Shown: positions 34,984 through 45,262, numbered from the stretch's first letter. The stretch: DNA of 64,000 nt from Corynebacterium alimapuense (GCF_003716585.1 NZ_PTJO01000005.1:186001-250000), one strand, 5' to 3'. Numbers and translations: made by a program. The notes: generated from the sequence alone by a model not told the origin.

Positions 34984-35107
34984 TGGGGGTGGAAAATGCC
35001 CCCAGGCGGTGCCGGACGTGGGGCGAGAACACGGTACCCTGTAGAGAACAATTATCGTGTGAGCTAACGACCACATGAAAATCAAGGAAATGAGGCGAGC
35101 ACCTGCC

Positions 35108-38100
35108 GTGAGCAGCGCAAGTACTTTCGGTCCGAACGAGTGGCTGGTAGACGAGATGTTCCAGCAGTTCCAAAAGGACCCACAGTCCGTGGATCAGGAA
35201 TGGCGGGAGCTGTTCGAGAAAAACGGCGCACCCGTCGCTTCGGCAAAAGCAACCGGCAAGCCCACCAAGGCTCCGGAAAAAGCACCAGCCAAGGCACAGG
35301 CAAAGGCACCAGCCCCCAAGGCCAAGCCTTCCGCAGATACTGCTGCAGCAGGCTCCACCGGCGCTAAGGATTCCCCCGCAACGGCCCAGCCGGCCGTTAA
35401 AAAGCCGGCTTCTGCCGCTCCTGCCCGGAAGAAGCCGGTCTCTCCAGTCGACCGTGCGGCGGCTAAAGAGCAGCCAACGGCTGGCGCTAAGGCACTCAAG
35501 GGCATGTTTAAGGCGATTGCCAAGAACATGGATGAATCTCTCGAGGTCCCCACCGCTACCTCGGTTCGTGACATGCCGGTCAAACTCATGTTTGAAAACC
35601 GTGCCATGGTCAACGATTATCTCAAGCGCACTCGTGGCGGAAAGATCTCGTTCACCCATATCATCGGCTACGCCATGGTCAAGGCCATGATGGCGCACCC
35701 AGATATGAACGTCTCCTACAAGGTGGTCGATGGCAAGCCCTCCATCGTCGTGCCGGAGCATATCAACCTTGGCTTGGCCATCGATCTTCCCCAGAAGGAC
35801 GGCTCCCGCGCTCTCGTGGTCGCTGCCATCAAAAAGACCGAGAACATGGCGTTCGATGAGTTCATCGAAGCTTACGAAGACATCGTCTCTCGCTCCCGCG
35901 TGGGCAAGCTGACGATGGATGATTACCAGGGCGTGACGGTCTCTCTGACCAACCCGGGTGGAATCGGCACTCGCCACTCTGTCCCGCGTCTGACCAAGGG
36001 CCAGGGCACCATCATCGGTGTCGGTTCCATGGATTACCCTGCTGAGTTCTCCGGTGCTTCCGAGGACCGCCTTGCTGACTTGGGCGTGGGCAAGCTGGTA
36101 ACCATCACCTCTACCTATGACCACCGTGTCATCCAGGGTGCAGAATCCGGCGAGTTCCTGCGCACGATGTCGCAGTTGCTGATTGATGACAAGTTCTGGG
36201 ATCACATCTTTGATCGGATGGGTGTCCCCTACTCCCCGATGCGTTGGGCCCAGGATCTGCCCAACCGTGGCATGGACAAGAGCACCCGGGTCATGCAGTT
36301 GATCCAGGCCTACCGTTCTCGTGGCCACCTCATTGCGGATTCCAACCCGTTGAACTGGCGTCAGCCCGGAATGGCTATTCCGGACCACCGGGATCTAGAA
36401 ATCGAGTCCAACGGTCTCACCATCTGGGATCTGGATCGTACCTTCCACGTCGGCGGCTTCGGCGACAAAGAAATCATGACCCTGCGCGAGGTGCTCTCCT
36501 GCCTGCGCGCCGCCTACACCCTCAAGGTCGGCTCTGAGTTCACTCATATCCTCGACCGCGATGAGCGGGAGTGGCTGCGTGACCGTCTTGAGGCCGGAAT
36601 GCCCAAGCCGACCAACGCCGAGCAGAAGTACATTCTGCAGAAGCTCAACGCCGCAGAGGCCTTCGAGAACTTCCTGCAGACCAAGTACGTCGGTCAGAAG
36701 CGTTTCTCCCTGGAAGGCGCCGAGGCGCTGATCCCGCTGATGGATGCAGCCATCGACACCGCCGCTGGCCAAGGCCTCGACGAGGTCGTCATTGGTATGC
36801 CGCACCGCGGACGCCTCAACGTGTTGTTCAACATCGTTGGCAAGCCACTGGCCCAGATCTTCAACGAGTTTGAAGGCAATATGAAGCAGGGCCAGACCGG
36901 CGGCTCTGGTGACGTGAAGTACCACCTCGGATCCGAGGGACAGCACATCCAGATGTTCGGCGAAGGTGACATCAAGGTCTCCCTGACCGCCAACCCCTCG
37001 CACCTCGAGGCCGTCGACCCCGTCATGGTCGGTATGGCACGCGCCAAGCAGGACCTGTTGGACAAGGGCGAAGACGGTTTCACCGTCATGCCGTTGATGC
37101 TGCACGGCGATGCGTCCTTCGCTGGACTCGGCATCGTTCAAGAGACCATCAACCTGGCTGGTTTGCGCGGCTACACCGTTGGCGGCACCGTCCACGTCGT
37201 GGTCAACAACCAGATTGGTTTCACCACCACTCCGGATTCCTCCCGCTCCACCCATTACTCCACCGACCTGGCCAAGGGCTTCGATTGCCCGGTCTTCCAC
37301 GTCAACGGCGATGATCCGGAAGCCGTAGTCTGGGTCGCCCAGCTGGCCACCGAGTACCGTCGTCGCTTTGGCAAGGATGTCTTCATCGACTTGATTTGCT
37401 ACCGCCGCCGCGGACACAACGAGGCCGACGATCCGTCGATGACCCAGCCGCAGATGTACGACATCATCGGCGACCGCAAGTCCGTTCGTGCTCGTTACAC
37501 CGAAGACCTAGTTGGTCGTGGTGACCTCTCCGCTGAGGATGCCGAAGCAGCCGCACGTGACTTCCACGATCAGATGGAGTCCGTCTTCAACGAGGTCAAG
37601 GAATCCGGGAAGGCACAGGCTCAAAAGCAGACCGGCATCACCTCTTCCCAGGAACTCACCCGAGGACTGGATACGTCGATCACTCGCGAAGAGATCGTGG
37701 AAATCGGCCAGGCCTATGCCAACGCACCGGAAGGTTTCCAATTCCACCCGCGCGTGGCTCCAGTGGCTAAGAAGCGCGCTGCTTCGGTCACCGATGGTGG
37801 CATCGATTGGGGCTGGGGCGAGCTCATCGCTTTCTCCACGCTGGCTAACTCCGGCAAGTTGGTCCGTCTGGCAGGTGAGGATTCCCGTCGTGGCACCTTC
37901 ACCCAGCGCCATGCTGTGGCCTATGATCCGCGCAACGGCGACGAGTACAACGGCATCAACGAATTGGCACAGGAAAAGGGCGATGGCAAGTTCCTCGTCT
38001 ACAACTCCGCGTTGACCGAATTCGCCGGTATGGGCTTCGAATACGGCTACACCGTCGGCAATGAAGAGGCCGTCGTGGCATGGGAGGCACAGTTCGGCGA

Positions 38101-38863
38101 CTTCGCCAACGGCGCCCAAACCATCATCGATGAGTACGTCTCCTCCGGTGAAGCCAAGTGGGGTCAGAACTCCTCGATCATCCTGCTGTTGCCGCACGGC
38201 TACGAAGGCCAGGGTCCGGACCACTCCTCCGCCCGCATCGAGCGTTTCCTCCAGCTGTGCGCCGAAGGTTCTATGACTGTGGCTCAGCCTTCCACCCCGG
38301 CTAACCACTTCCACTTGCTGCGTCGCCATGCACTCGGCACCATGCGCCGCCCATTGGTCGTCTTCACTCCGAAGTCGATGCTGCGTAGCAAGGATGCGGC
38401 TTCCTCCGTGGAAGACTTCACCGAGGTCACCTCGTTCCAATCGGTCTACAACGATCCGAACCTGGTTAACCTAGACGGCGAGGTAATCGGTGACACCGAG
38501 AAGGTCACCTCTATCCTGCTGTGCTCCGGCAAGATCTACTATGAGCTGGAAAAGCGCCGCGCCAAGGATAAGCGTGATGACGTTGCCATCGTCCGTGTGG
38601 AGATGCTGCATCCGATCCCCTTCAACCGTCTACGGGATGCCTTCGAAAGCTACCCGAACGCTACCCAGATCCGCTTCGTCCAAGACGAGCCGGCTAACCA
38701 GGGTCCGTGGCCGTTCTACAACGAGCACCTGCGTAACCTCATCCCCGATATGCCAGAAATGGTTCGGGTTTCCCGCCGTGCGCAGTCCTCGACTGCCACC
38801 GGTGTGTCCAAGGTTCACCAGCTTGAGCAGGCGAACCTGATCGACGAGGCATTCGCCAAGTAG
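35108..38863 (+). CDS. odhA: Multifunctional 2-oxoglutarate metabolism enzyme OdhA/Kgd (E1o with E2-type acyltransferase domain)
   Basis: 1,251 residues from the GTG at 35108 ([17 protein letters not shown]), which matches the known corynebacterial N-terminus. Order of parts: an E1 leader helix; an Ala/Lys/Pro-rich linker (about 40-130); a succinyltransferase core (to about 360) with the active-site DHR in [13 protein letters not shown]; then the thiamine-diphosphate-dependent E1 with [24 protein letters not shown] and NNQIGFTT. It decarboxylates 2-oxoglutarate in the TCA cycle and, in this order, assembles with AceF, Lpd and the regulator OdhI. Strong codon bias fits high expression. Monocistronic, with a strong terminator behind it. 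Confidence 0.96.
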   Translation: MSSASTFGPNEWLVDEMFQQFQKDPQSVDQEWRELFEKNGAPVASAKATGKPTKAPEKAPAKAQAKAPAPKAKPSADTAAAGSTGAKDSPATAQPAVKKPASAAPARKKPVSPVDRAAAKEQPTAGAKALKGMFKAIAKNMDESLEVPTATSVRDMPVKLMFENRAMVNDYLKRTRGGKISFTHIIGYAMVKAMMAHPDMNVSYKVVDGKPSIVVPEHINLGLAIDLPQKDGSRALVVAAIKKTENMAFDEFIEAYEDIVSRSRVGKLTMDDYQGVTVSLTNPGGIGTRHSVPRLTKGQGTIIGVGSMDYPAEFSGASEDRLADLGVGKLVTITSTYDHRVIQGAESGEFLRTMSQLLIDDKFWDHIFDRMGVPYSPMRWAQDLPNRGMDKSTRVMQLIQAYRSRGHLIADSNPLNWRQPGMAIPDHRDLEIESNGLTIWDLDRTFHVGGFGDKEIMTLREVLSCLRAAYTLKVGSEFTHILDRDEREWLRDRLEAGMPKPTNAEQKYILQKLNAAEAFENFLQTKYVGQKRFSLEGAEALIPLMDAAIDTAAGQGLDEVVIGMPHRGRLNVLFNIVGKPLAQIFNEFEGNMKQGQTGGSGDVKYHLGSEGQHIQMFGEGDIKVSLTANPSHLEAVDPVMVGMARAKQDLLDKGEDGFTVMPLMLHGDASFAGLGIVQETINLAGLRGYTVGGTVHVVVNNQIGFTTTPDSSRSTHYSTDLAKGFDCPVFHVNGDDPEAVVWVAQLATEYRRRFGKDVFIDLICYRRRGHNEADDPSMTQPQMYDIIGDRKSVRARYTEDLVGRGDLSAEDAEAAARDFHDQMESVFNEVKESGKAQAQKQTGITSSQELTRGLDTSITREEIVEIGQAYANAPEGFQFHPRVAPVAKKRAASVTDGGIDWGWGELIAFSTLANSGKLVRLAGEDSRRGTFTQRHAVAYDPRNGDEYNGINELAQEKGDGKFLVYNSALTEFAGMGFEYGYTVGNEEAVVAWEAQFGDFANGAQTIIDEYVSSGEAKWGQNSSIILLLPHGYEGQGPDHSSARIERFLQLCAEGSMTVAQPSTPANHFHLLRRHALGTMRRPLVVFTPKSMLRSKDAASSVEDFTEVTSFQSVYNDPNLVNLDGEVIGDTEKVTSILLCSGKIYYELEKRRAKDKRDDVAIVRVEMLHPIPFNRLRDAFESYPNATQIRFVQDEPANQGPWPFYNEHLRNLIPDMPEMVRVSRRAQSSTATGVSKVHQLEQANLIDEAFAK

Positions 38864-38909
38864 CACCGCTTTACTGGACGCCACACGCTTTTCTGTGGCG
38901 GGTCAACGC

Positions 38910-38957
38910 AACTCCCGTTCCTAGCTTTCATGGCTAGGGGCGGGAGTTGTTTATTTG
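38910..38957 (+). terminator. Rho-independent terminator of odhA
   Basis: AACTCCCG (38910-38917) pairs with CGGGAGTT (38941-38948), with an inner CTAGC/GCTAG stem, followed by the T-rich GTTTATTTG. Confidence 0.8.
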
Positions 38958-38989
38958 TCTAGCCGGAGATTGCAGGCTTGAAATGCGAT

Positions 38990-39025
38990 CAGAGCGTGCC
39001 CCAGGAAATCCCGGGACACGCTCTG
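38990..39025. terminator. Hairpin between odhA and the lipoprotein gene
   Basis: CAGAGCGTG pairs perfectly with CACGCTCTG around an 18-nt loop. It lies between convergent genes and probably terminates the minus-strand lipoprotein transcript. T-runs are weak on both sides. Confidence 0.5.
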
Positions 39026-39069
39026 TTACGCAAGGTTTGATCACTAAACGTCACCAACTGCAGGTCTTG

Positions 39070-39738
39070 CTACACCTGCAGCCATTCCTCCACCGCAGCT
39101 GAAACGGAGGACTTCTCTTCTGCTGCGGCCTTGAGTTCTTCAAGATCGAGCGAGGTCAGCGCTCGAGTGACAGACTCAAGCGCTTCAAGCTCATCTCGCT
39201 CGAAGATCTGCCGGCTAAATACTGGCACAATATTCTGTGGTAGATCACTATCGCCTTCATCAGCGCAGCCTTGGGCAGAAGACGGATTAGTGGTGGTCAT
39301 AAAACCAGGAAGGGAACCGATAAACTCCGCGTGCGTCTGATCCATTCCTACCGCAGAATTTGGCCCCTCATCGAGTGCTGCCAGCGACTCCGAAAGCTCG
39401 GCTGCTCCCGAGGGATCTAGATCGCTGAGAAAGGACCCCGTACAACCAACCACTAGATCCGCTTCACCTGAATACAAGCGATCGATTCGGTTATCCGGGT
39501 CAAAAGCAGTCTCGGTTTGCAGGAGTGCGGACCTTCCTTGTTCCAGCAGCGTCTGACGATAGATTTCACCAAGGATCGCTTGTTCCAAGGACTTCGTATC
39601 CACCGAGACAACCACCGGTTCGATCAACTCGCTGGATTGTTCTCGGTCAGGTTGTTCTTTCACACAACCGCTCAGGACAGCAAGCGCCCCAACCAGAAGA
39701 GCAGCTGTCACGGTGCGGAGGCTCCGACGTCCGAGCAT
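39070..39738 (-). CDS. ProX/OpuAC-like lipoprotein
   Basis: 222 residues from the ATG at 39738, which has GAGGAG about 5 nt upstream. A further in-frame ATG ten codons before has no ribosome-binding site. The signal sequence ends in the lipobox LSGC. The mature part (QAILGEIYRQTLLEQGRSA, then LPQNIVPVFSR) resembles substrate-binding proteins of the glycine betaine/choline type, but is shorter than most, and no permease or ATPase gene is adjacent. It may be an orphan binding protein or a diverged paralogue. Confidence 0.7.
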   Translation of the reverse strand: MLGRRSLRTVTAALLVGALAVLSGCVKEQPDREQSSELIEPVVVSVDTKSLEQAILGEIYRQTLLEQGRSALLQTETAFDPDNRIDRLYSGEADLVVGCTGSFLSDLDPSGAAELSESLAALDEGPNSAVGMDQTHAEFIGSLPGFMTTTNPSSAQGCADEGDSDLPQNIVPVFSRQIFERDELEALESVTRALTSLDLEELKAAAEEKSSVSAAVEEWLQV

Positions 39739-39786
39739 AAGGCTCCTCTGTAGGTCTCGATAATGCAATTGGGTCTGAAGGGCATA

Positions 39787-40323
39787 CTACCTTGCGTTGG
39801 AATCTCCACTGATGTCTCGCTCAGAACCTCGTCCGCCACGAATAAGACCAGATTGAGCAATAATCTCGGCAGCTTCAGAGGCACGTTCTGGTTCACAAAG
39901 CACGTCATAGCGACCAGCGACGATCTGAGTTTGAGAAGTAAAATCCCGCTTGCCATTGGAAATGGCATAGGGAACCGCCGTCATAATCAGGCCAAAGACG
40001 ATGCCCATGACAATTCCGGTAGCCAGCGGATAAAGGTAGCCGCCGCCGAGAATACCGATGAGAAGTCCGAAGAAAAGACCAATCCACGCTCCAGAGATCG
40101 CTCCCCCAATCATCACTCGCGGCCACGTCAGCCGGCCAGTTACGCGTTCAACCTCCATCAGATCCACGCCGACGATGGTCAGCTGGGAGACTGGAAACTG
40201 CATGTCGGAGAGCTTATCGACGGCCGCCTGAGCATTCGAATATGACTCAAAGCTGCCCACCGGCCAGCCAGTCGGACGGGGACGCAAAGTTGCGGCTTCA
40301 CGGGCAGAGGGCTGAGTACTCAT
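39787..40323 (-). CDS. General stress protein 17M-like membrane protein
   Basis: 178 residues. The first 60 carry the general-stress-protein 17M-like pattern WPVGSFESYSNAQAAVDKL...FPVSQLTIVGVDL. Two glycine-rich membrane helices follow (about 75-115), then a short cytoplasmic tail. A similar protein lies in the matching part of mycobacterial genomes. Divergent from the MgtE-N/CBS protein across a palindromic intergenic region. Confidence 0.75.
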   Translation of the reverse strand: MSTQPSAREAATLRPRPTGWPVGSFESYSNAQAAVDKLSDMQFPVSQLTIVGVDLMEVERVTGRLTWPRVMIGGAISGAWIGLFFGLLIGILGGGYLYPLATGIVMGIVFGLIMTAVPYAISNGKRDFTSQTQIVAGRYDVLCEPERASEAAEIIAQSGLIRGGRGSERDISGDSNAR

Positions 40324-40367
40324 GGGATGTTCCTTCGGAGAGTCTTGGTCTGATTACTGCTAGAACA

Positions 40368-40383
40368 TCCGGATGCATCCGGA
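40368..40383. promoter_or_regulatory. Perfect 16-bp palindrome in a divergent promoter region
   Basis: TCCGGATGCATCCGGA is identical to its reverse complement. A further half-site ATCCGGAAA occurs about 30 nt downstream. It lies between the divergent stress-protein and MgtE-N/CBS genes, so it is a candidate operator for one or both. Confidence 0.5.
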
Positions 40384-40445
40384 AATTTCCAGTCGGCCTC
40401 GGATATATCCGGAAACTCTCGGGCGGTATTGCCTGCAAACGGGAC

Positions 40446-40451
40446 TAGACT
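40446..40451 (+). promoter_or_regulatory. -10 element of the MgtE-N/CBS gene
   Basis: TAGACT ends 8 nt before the ATG at 40460, which would give a leaderless or nearly leaderless mRNA. Confidence 0.4.
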
Positions 40452-40459
40452 TATTCACT

Positions 40460-41752
40460 ATGAGTATAGTCTCCCGCGTGTATGCCGGTCGCCTGGCTGG
40501 TCTCCAGGTCCGAGGCCCTAATTTCGATCCAATCGGACGTGTCCGAGACGTCGTGGTCAACATCCGGCCCGAAGGTCAGCCGTCTCGAGCGCTGGGGTTA
40601 ATTGTAGAGCTGGTCAATAAACGTCGTATCTTCGTCCCGATGCTGCGAATCGCCGCAATCGAACCGGGAGAGATCACCCTGATCACTGGCTCAGTGTCGC
40701 TGCGCACCTACCAAGCCCGCGCTGGCGAACTCACCGTCATCGGTGACTTGGTCGGCTCTAAAGTCCATACTGATGACCCAGAGCTGGAACAATTCCATGG
40801 CCGTGCCATCGAGATCGCCGATGTCGAACTGGAACGAAACCGCACGAGGGATTGGGTAATCTCCCGGATGGCGGTGTTCGGCACCCGGCCAAAATTCGGC
40901 CGCGCACCTGAGCTATTCACAGTCCCCTGGATCTATGTTCACGGTGTTACCGCTGCAGGAGCCGGGCAAACCGACACCCTGGCAGAGAAAATCGCTGAAT
41001 TCGATCAGATGCGGCCTGCAGATGTGGCCAATTACCTTCACACTGTCACTCCACAGATGCGTCATCAATTAGCCAAGGAATTCAAGGACGAACGTCTGGC
41101 CGATATTCTTCAAGAGCTTCCTGAGGACCATCAAACCGAGCTGCTGATAGCGCTCGATATCGAACGTGCAGCTGACGTCCTAGAAGAAATGGACCCAGAT
41201 GATGCGGCGGATATTCTCCAAGAGCTACCGGGGACTACCGCGGAGGTTTTGCTGGAGCTGATGGACCCGGAAGAGTCTGCTCCGGTGCGCCGCCTGATGA
41301 GTTTTTCTCCAGACACCGTCGGCGCACTGATGACTCCTGAACCACTCATTCTCACCCCCCAAACCACGGTGGCCGAAGCCCTAGCGCTGGCTCGCAACCC
41401 AGATCTTCCGACGTCTCTAGCCTCGATGGTCTTTGTTGTTCGACCCCCCACGGCCACTCCCACTGGAAAATACTTGGGCTGCGTACATTTACAGAAACTG
41501 CTGCGGGAACCACCTTCGTCCCTAGTCTCTGGCATCTTGGACCCTGATCTTCCCCCGCTGTATGCAGATGATGATCAAGAAACCGCCGCCCGCTATTTCG
41601 CCACCTACAACTTGGTCTGCGGACCAGTACTAGACGAAGACAAACATCTCCTTGGAGCGGTGGCAGTCGATGACCTGCTCGATCACCTGCTCCCTGAAGA
41701 CTGGCGTGCCACCGGGCTACGCCCACTGACTAAGAAGGTGAACAATGGCTGA
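40460..41752 (+). CDS. MgtE N-domain / CBS protein without membrane domain
   Basis: 430 residues from the ATG at 40460. Order: a PRC-barrel-like N-terminus (VYAGRLAGLQVRGPNFDPIGRV, to about 170), an MgtE N-terminal superhelix (about 190-310, with repeats such as LADILQELPEDHQTELL and AADILQEL), then a CBS pair (about 315-415). The five-helix Mg2+ channel of MgtE is absent, so it cannot itself transport. It overlaps the downstream DUF1003 membrane-protein gene by 8 nt. The family occurs at the same place in mycobacteria. A Mg2+- or nucleotide-sensing role with a membrane partner is inferred. Confidence 0.85.
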   Translation: MSIVSRVYAGRLAGLQVRGPNFDPIGRVRDVVVNIRPEGQPSRALGLIVELVNKRRIFVPMLRIAAIEPGEITLITGSVSLRTYQARAGELTVIGDLVGSKVHTDDPELEQFHGRAIEIADVELERNRTRDWVISRMAVFGTRPKFGRAPELFTVPWIYVHGVTAAGAGQTDTLAEKIAEFDQMRPADVANYLHTVTPQMRHQLAKEFKDERLADILQELPEDHQTELLIALDIERAADVLEEMDPDDAADILQELPGTTAEVLLELMDPEESAPVRRLMSFSPDTVGALMTPEPLILTPQTTVAEALALARNPDLPTSLASMVFVVRPPTATPTGKYLGCVHLQKLLREPPSSLVSGILDPDLPPLYADDDQETAARYFATYNLVCGPVLDEDKHLLGAVAVDDLLDHLLPEDWRATGLRPLTKKVNNG

Positions 41753-42311
41753 TTTCAACCGCAGTGATCTCGATACCCCGCTCGGCGTCCGACGCCGCCA
41801 AGTACTGCGCTTTGACGATGACGCTGTAGGAGCTGCCGCCGAAAGAGTCGCCCGCTTCTTTGGTACTGGCCAGTACCTCATGTGGCAGACCGTCATGGTG
41901 ATTATCTGGATCAGCCTGAATATTGGTGGATTTTGGTGGAGTTGGGATGCCTACCCTTTCATCCTGCTCAACCTGGCCTTCTCTACACAGGCAGCTTATG
42001 CCGCCCCCTTGATTCTGTTGGCGCAGAATCGCCAAGAAGACCGAGACCGAACCACCGTCAACGCAGATCGACGTCGAGCGGAAGAAACCAAAGCTGATAC
42101 CGAGTTTTTGGCCCGAGAACTAGCCGGTGTTCGCTTAGCCGTCGGCGACATGGTCTCCCGCGACTACCTGCGTCGTGAACTCGATGACCTGCGATCATTG
42201 ATGGAACGGATGGAAGCCAAACTCGATGATATCTCGGCGGATGTCATCGAAACCGCTGGAGAACTCTCTGAGCCAACCCAAGGCGACTTGGCCGAGGGTC
42301 ACGAGCGTTGA
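41745..42311 (+). CDS. DUF1003 membrane protein
   Basis: 188 residues. Two membrane helices (about 47-90) contain the DUF1003 pattern MWQTVMVIIWISLNI and FILLNLAFSTQAAYAAPLILLAQNRQ. The C-terminal half is charged and helical, probably coiled coil (LRRELDDLRSLMERMEAKLDD). Coupled by an 8-nt overlap to the MgtE-N/CBS gene. Function of the family is not established. Confidence 0.85.
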   Translation: MADFNRSDLDTPLGVRRRQVLRFDDDAVGAAAERVARFFGTGQYLMWQTVMVIIWISLNIGGFWWSWDAYPFILLNLAFSTQAAYAAPLILLAQNRQEDRDRTTVNADRRRAEETKADTEFLARELAGVRLAVGDMVSRDYLRRELDDLRSLMERMEAKLDDISADVIETAGELSEPTQGDLAEGHER

Positions 42312-42336
42312 CGGGCATATTACTATTGAGCACGTC

Positions 42337-43467
42337 ATGACTTTAATCACCGAATCCGCTGTCCGCAGCGCGCTCTCCCGCGTAGAGGATCCTGAAATCG
42401 GCAAGCCCATTACCGAACTGGGAATGGTCAAGTCGATCGACATCAACGGCTCTAGTGTGGCGGTCGAGGTTTATCTGACCATCGCTGGATGTCCGATGAA
42501 ATCCACCATCACAGACAACACCAAAGCTGCCGTCGAGGAGGTTGAAGGTGTTGAAGCTGTCACAGTAACCACCGATGTGATGAGCGATGAACAACGTCGT
42601 GAATTACGCACTTCCCTGCGTGGGGAAGGCACCGAAGCAGTCATTCCCTTCGCTCAGCCAGAGTCGACGACTCGGGTGTACGCGGTCGCCTCAGGTAAGG
42701 GTGGCGTCGGTAAGTCCTCGATGACAGTAAATCTAGCGGTCTCTCTGGCTGCACAGGGTTGGAAGGTCGGCGTCTTGGACGCCGATATCTACGGCCATTC
42801 TGTACCCAGCCTCCTAGGCTCTGAACAACGGCCCACCGCAGTCGATGACATGATCATGCCTCCAATTGCCCACGGTGTGAAGATGATCTCCATTGGCCAT
42901 TTCGTCGATGGCAACGCACCCATCGTCTGGCGTGGACCGATGCTGCACCGAGCGATCCAACAGTTTCTCGCAGATGTCTTCTGGGGTGACCTCGATTTCC
43001 TCTTCATGGATCTGCCCCCCGGAACTGGCGATGTCGCTATCTCGGTAGCTCAGTTGGTGCCCAATGCCGAACTGTTGATTGTCACCACTCCCCAGTCCGC
43101 AGCTGCCGAGGTTGCTGAGCGCGCAGGTTCGGTTTCTCAGCAGACTCGCCAACATGTGGCCGGAGTTATCGAGAACATGTCCGCGATGGTGCTGCCCGAC
43201 GGCACCGTCATGGAGGTCTTTGGTTCCGGTGGTGGAACACAGGTAGCCGAGCGACTCTCTGTCTTGACTGGAGCGGAAGTACCACTGCTCGGCCAGGTTC
43301 CCTTGGATCCGCAGCTACGATTGCACGGTGACGATGGTAATCCGATCGCCATCTCGGAGCCGGAATCCCCAGCCGGAAAAGCGGTAGCTGCTATCGCCGA
43401 GAAACTGGTAGTCCGCCGCGGATCACTAGCCGGAAAATCTCTCGGACTTGGTGTAACTCGCTCCTGA
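42337..43467 (+). CDS. mrp: Mrp/NBP35-type Fe-S cluster carrier ATPase
   Basis: 376 residues from the ATG at 42337; the open frame further upstream lies inside the preceding gene. The N-terminal MIP18/DUF59 domain (to about 90) is followed by a deviant Walker A GKGGVGKSS, then DADIYGHSVPSLLG and DLPPGTGD (switch II). It binds and transfers Fe-S clusters in the cytoplasm. A -10-like TACTAT lies 10 nt upstream of the start. The CxxC cluster-binding motif common in the C-terminal part of the family is not visible, as in other actinobacterial Mrp proteins. Confidence 0.9.
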   Translation: MTLITESAVRSALSRVEDPEIGKPITELGMVKSIDINGSSVAVEVYLTIAGCPMKSTITDNTKAAVEEVEGVEAVTVTTDVMSDEQRRELRTSLRGEGTEAVIPFAQPESTTRVYAVASGKGGVGKSSMTVNLAVSLAAQGWKVGVLDADIYGHSVPSLLGSEQRPTAVDDMIMPPIAHGVKMISIGHFVDGNAPIVWRGPMLHRAIQQFLADVFWGDLDFLFMDLPPGTGDVAISVAQLVPNAELLIVTTPQSAAAEVAERAGSVSQQTRQHVAGVIENMSAMVLPDGTVMEVFGSGGGTQVAERLSVLTGAEVPLLGQVPLDPQLRLHGDDGNPIAISEPESPAGKAVAAIAEKLVVRRGSLAGKSLGLGVTRS

Positions 43468-43475
43468 TCAATCGC

Positions 43476-43961
43476 TCAGGTGATATCTGACCAAGAGAAG
43501 CCTTCACCACTGAAGTCGCCTTTTTCTGGTCTTTTATCACCAGCAGCGGGCGGGGTCGGTGGGGGCGTCGGAGCCTTCGGTGGTGGGTCCTGATGTACTC
43601 GGCCTTGTGATGGCTGTGGGGAAGGTCCAGAAGCTTGCTTGCGAGGATTTTCTTCCATCATCTTCTTCGGGTCAAAACCATCAAGGAAAGAATCATCGTC
43701 GTCGAACAAGGCCTTAGTAATAGCAGCTTTGGGCCCTAGCCTGGTGTACTGCGCCACTTGTTCCATCGGTTTGCGGAACTCATCGAGCCCGGGATCAAAT
43801 TCCTCGTTGAGCTCTTTTTTAGCATTATTAATGGCACGCCGCGCAGCAAAGATCGCGGCGCGGACGTCCTCGATCAGCCCGGGCAAACGCTCCGGGCCGA
43901 CAATAATCAACGCCACAATCAGCAGCGTGAAAATCTCCAACCAACCGATGCTCTCAAACAC
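43476..43961 (-). CDS. tatB: Sec-independent translocase subunit TatB
   Basis: 161 residues from a GTG. One N-terminal membrane helix ([20 protein letters not shown]), the GPERLPG turn and an amphipathic helix are standard for TatB; a Pro/Asp-rich tail follows. It forms the receptor with TatC for folded twin-arginine substrates. It lies downstream of sigE and the anti-sigma gene, as in other corynebacteria, and ends 8 nt from the convergent mrp gene. The htrA gene found between rseA and tatB in mycobacteria is absent. Confidence 0.9.
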   Translation of the reverse strand: MFESIGWLEIFTLLIVALIIVGPERLPGLIEDVRAAIFAARRAINNAKKELNEEFDPGLDEFRKPMEQVAQYTRLGPKAAITKALFDDDDSFLDGFDPKKMMEENPRKQASGPSPQPSQGRVHQDPPPKAPTPPPTPPAAGDKRPEKGDFSGEGFSWSDIT

Positions 43962-44014
43962 ACATCCACCTTAGTCCTGAAGGCTTGAAGGAGAAGAAAC
44001 AGACACCCTTCGGA

Positions 44015-44434
44015 TCACCGTTGCTGGGTGCGTTTAACCGCCCGTAGGAGCATTTCAACTTTGTCCAGCAGACCTTGCGGAGCTGGCGTGGGGATGGCTT
44101 CCGCATCGGGTCCAGGCTTTTGTGGATTGGCTGCGATTCCAGCGAGTCGAGTCAAAAGATCCTGCGGGGCGCGGACTTCCTCCGTGATATTGGATCCGCG
44201 CAACCACTCCGAAGCATTACGCTGACGATGGACCTCCCTCCGACACTCAGCGCAGTGGACCAAGTGGACACGCACTCGATGAGCAGCAACGGCAGTTAAC
44301 TCACCATCGACGAAAGCGGCGACGGCTTCTAGGCTGATGTGCTCAGTGGAGGAAAATTCGCGCGGACAACGAACTCGACGCCTTTTGGTACCAGAACGCC
44401 GATATCGCCCTGAGGATAGATTCAGATCATTCAT
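44015..44434 (-). CDS. cseE: Anti-sigma factor for SigE (CseE/RseA-like, ZAS domain)
   Basis: 139 residues, no membrane helix. The zinc-associated anti-sigma motif is complete: HLVHCAECRREV (HxxxCxxC) near residues 60-71, following HISLEAVAAFVDGELT. It lies immediately after sigE and would hold SigE inactive until envelope or oxidative stress releases it. The N-terminus is Arg-rich. Confidence 0.87.
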   Translation of the reverse strand: MNDLNLSSGRYRRSGTKRRRVRCPREFSSTEHISLEAVAAFVDGELTAVAAHRVRVHLVHCAECRREVHRQRNASEWLRGSNITEEVRAPQDLLTRLAGIAANPQKPGPDAEAIPTPAPQGLLDKVEMLLRAVKRTQQR

Positions 44435-44488
44435 CTCAACAGCTGGCCTCCTCGTCCCTCATTGCCTGCCAGGATACCTATAGTTGAG

Positions 44489-45121
44489 CTATCGAGTACG
44501 GATAAGCAGCTTAGCGCCCTCGTCCTGAGTGGCAGCGGCTTCAAGTGAGGCCCGTAGCTGGGAGCGCCCACGGTGGATACGCGAGCGAACGGTGCCCATC
44601 TTTACACCCAAGGTGTCCGCGATCTCGTCATAGCTCATGCCCACAACATCACAAAGAACAACTGCGACGCGGAAATCTGGGCCTAGATCATCCAATGCGA
44701 CCTGGAGCGCCGGATCTAGATTGGCGATGTTATAAGCCTGTTCCGGAGTCATATCCGTGCCAGGAACACGCTCATAGTCCTCGGGCAACGCTTCCATCCG
44801 GATTTTACTGCGATGACGCACCATATCCAGGAATAAGTTGGTGGTAATTCGATGCAGCCAACCCTGGAAAGTTCCTGCTCGATAGTGCTTGAGGGAACGG
44901 AACACGCGCATAAAGGTCTCTTGCGTCAGGTCCTCTGCGTCATGTGGATTTCCCGAGAGGCGGAAGGCCAAGCGATAGACGCTATCGGCATGCTCTGCGA
45001 CCAGCTCCCCCCAGGAAGGCATGTCCCCGCTGCCCGCGTCAAAAGCAGCGGTTCCGGCCAGTTCTTCCATAGACGGGACCTCGGTGCCTGCGGCGCTCAA
45101 GCTCTTCTTCATGATGATCAT
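44489..45121 (-). CDS. sigE: ECF RNA polymerase sigma factor SigE
   Basis: 210 residues, or 207 from the second ATG at 45112. Region 2 is [29 protein letters not shown] and the -10-recognising [15 protein letters not shown]. Region 4 is [20 protein letters not shown] with the helix-turn-helix [16 protein letters not shown]. It directs the cell-envelope stress response. The next gene is its anti-sigma factor and the following one tatB. The methyltransferase gene diverges from it, as Rv1220c does from sigE in M. tuberculosis. Confidence 0.93.
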   Translation of the reverse strand: MIIMKKSLSAAGTEVPSMEELAGTAAFDAGSGDMPSWGELVAEHADSVYRLAFRLSGNPHDAEDLTQETFMRVFRSLKHYRAGTFQGWLHRITTNLFLDMVRHRSKIRMEALPEDYERVPGTDMTPEQAYNIANLDPALQVALDDLGPDFRVAVVLCDVVGMSYDEIADTLGVKMGTVRSRIHRGRSQLRASLEAAATQDEGAKLLIRTR

Positions 45122-45249
45122 TGTGCTATAGGAAGCTCCATAACTCTACCCAGCACTCTGGCAAATACCTGTGAAAAATGCCCCTCTAGTAACATTTGCC
45201 CCATTTACCCCATCCGCGCGTGTCCGCTCCACCACATCCAAAGGAGATC

Positions 45250-45255
45250 TAGAAT
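45250..45255 (+). promoter_or_regulatory. -10 element of the O-methyltransferase gene (leaderless)
   Basis: TAGAAT is followed by 7 nt and then the GTG start at 45263. This spacing implies a leaderless mRNA. Confidence 0.55.
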
Positions 45256-45262
45256 CAATTAG

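Noticed and set aside
34984..35004. Terminator between the ABC exporter and odhA
   Set aside because: TGGGGG/CCCCCA can pair but no T-run follows; left unannotated.
34907..38440. Three long open frames on the strand opposite odhA
   Set aside because: They are mirror images of the strong codon bias of odhA; none has a ribosome-binding site or recognisable protein, while odhA is unmistakable.
43463..43480. Terminator between convergent mrp and tatB
   Set aside because: CCTGA/TCAGG is a 5-bp stem overlapping both stop codons without a T-run.
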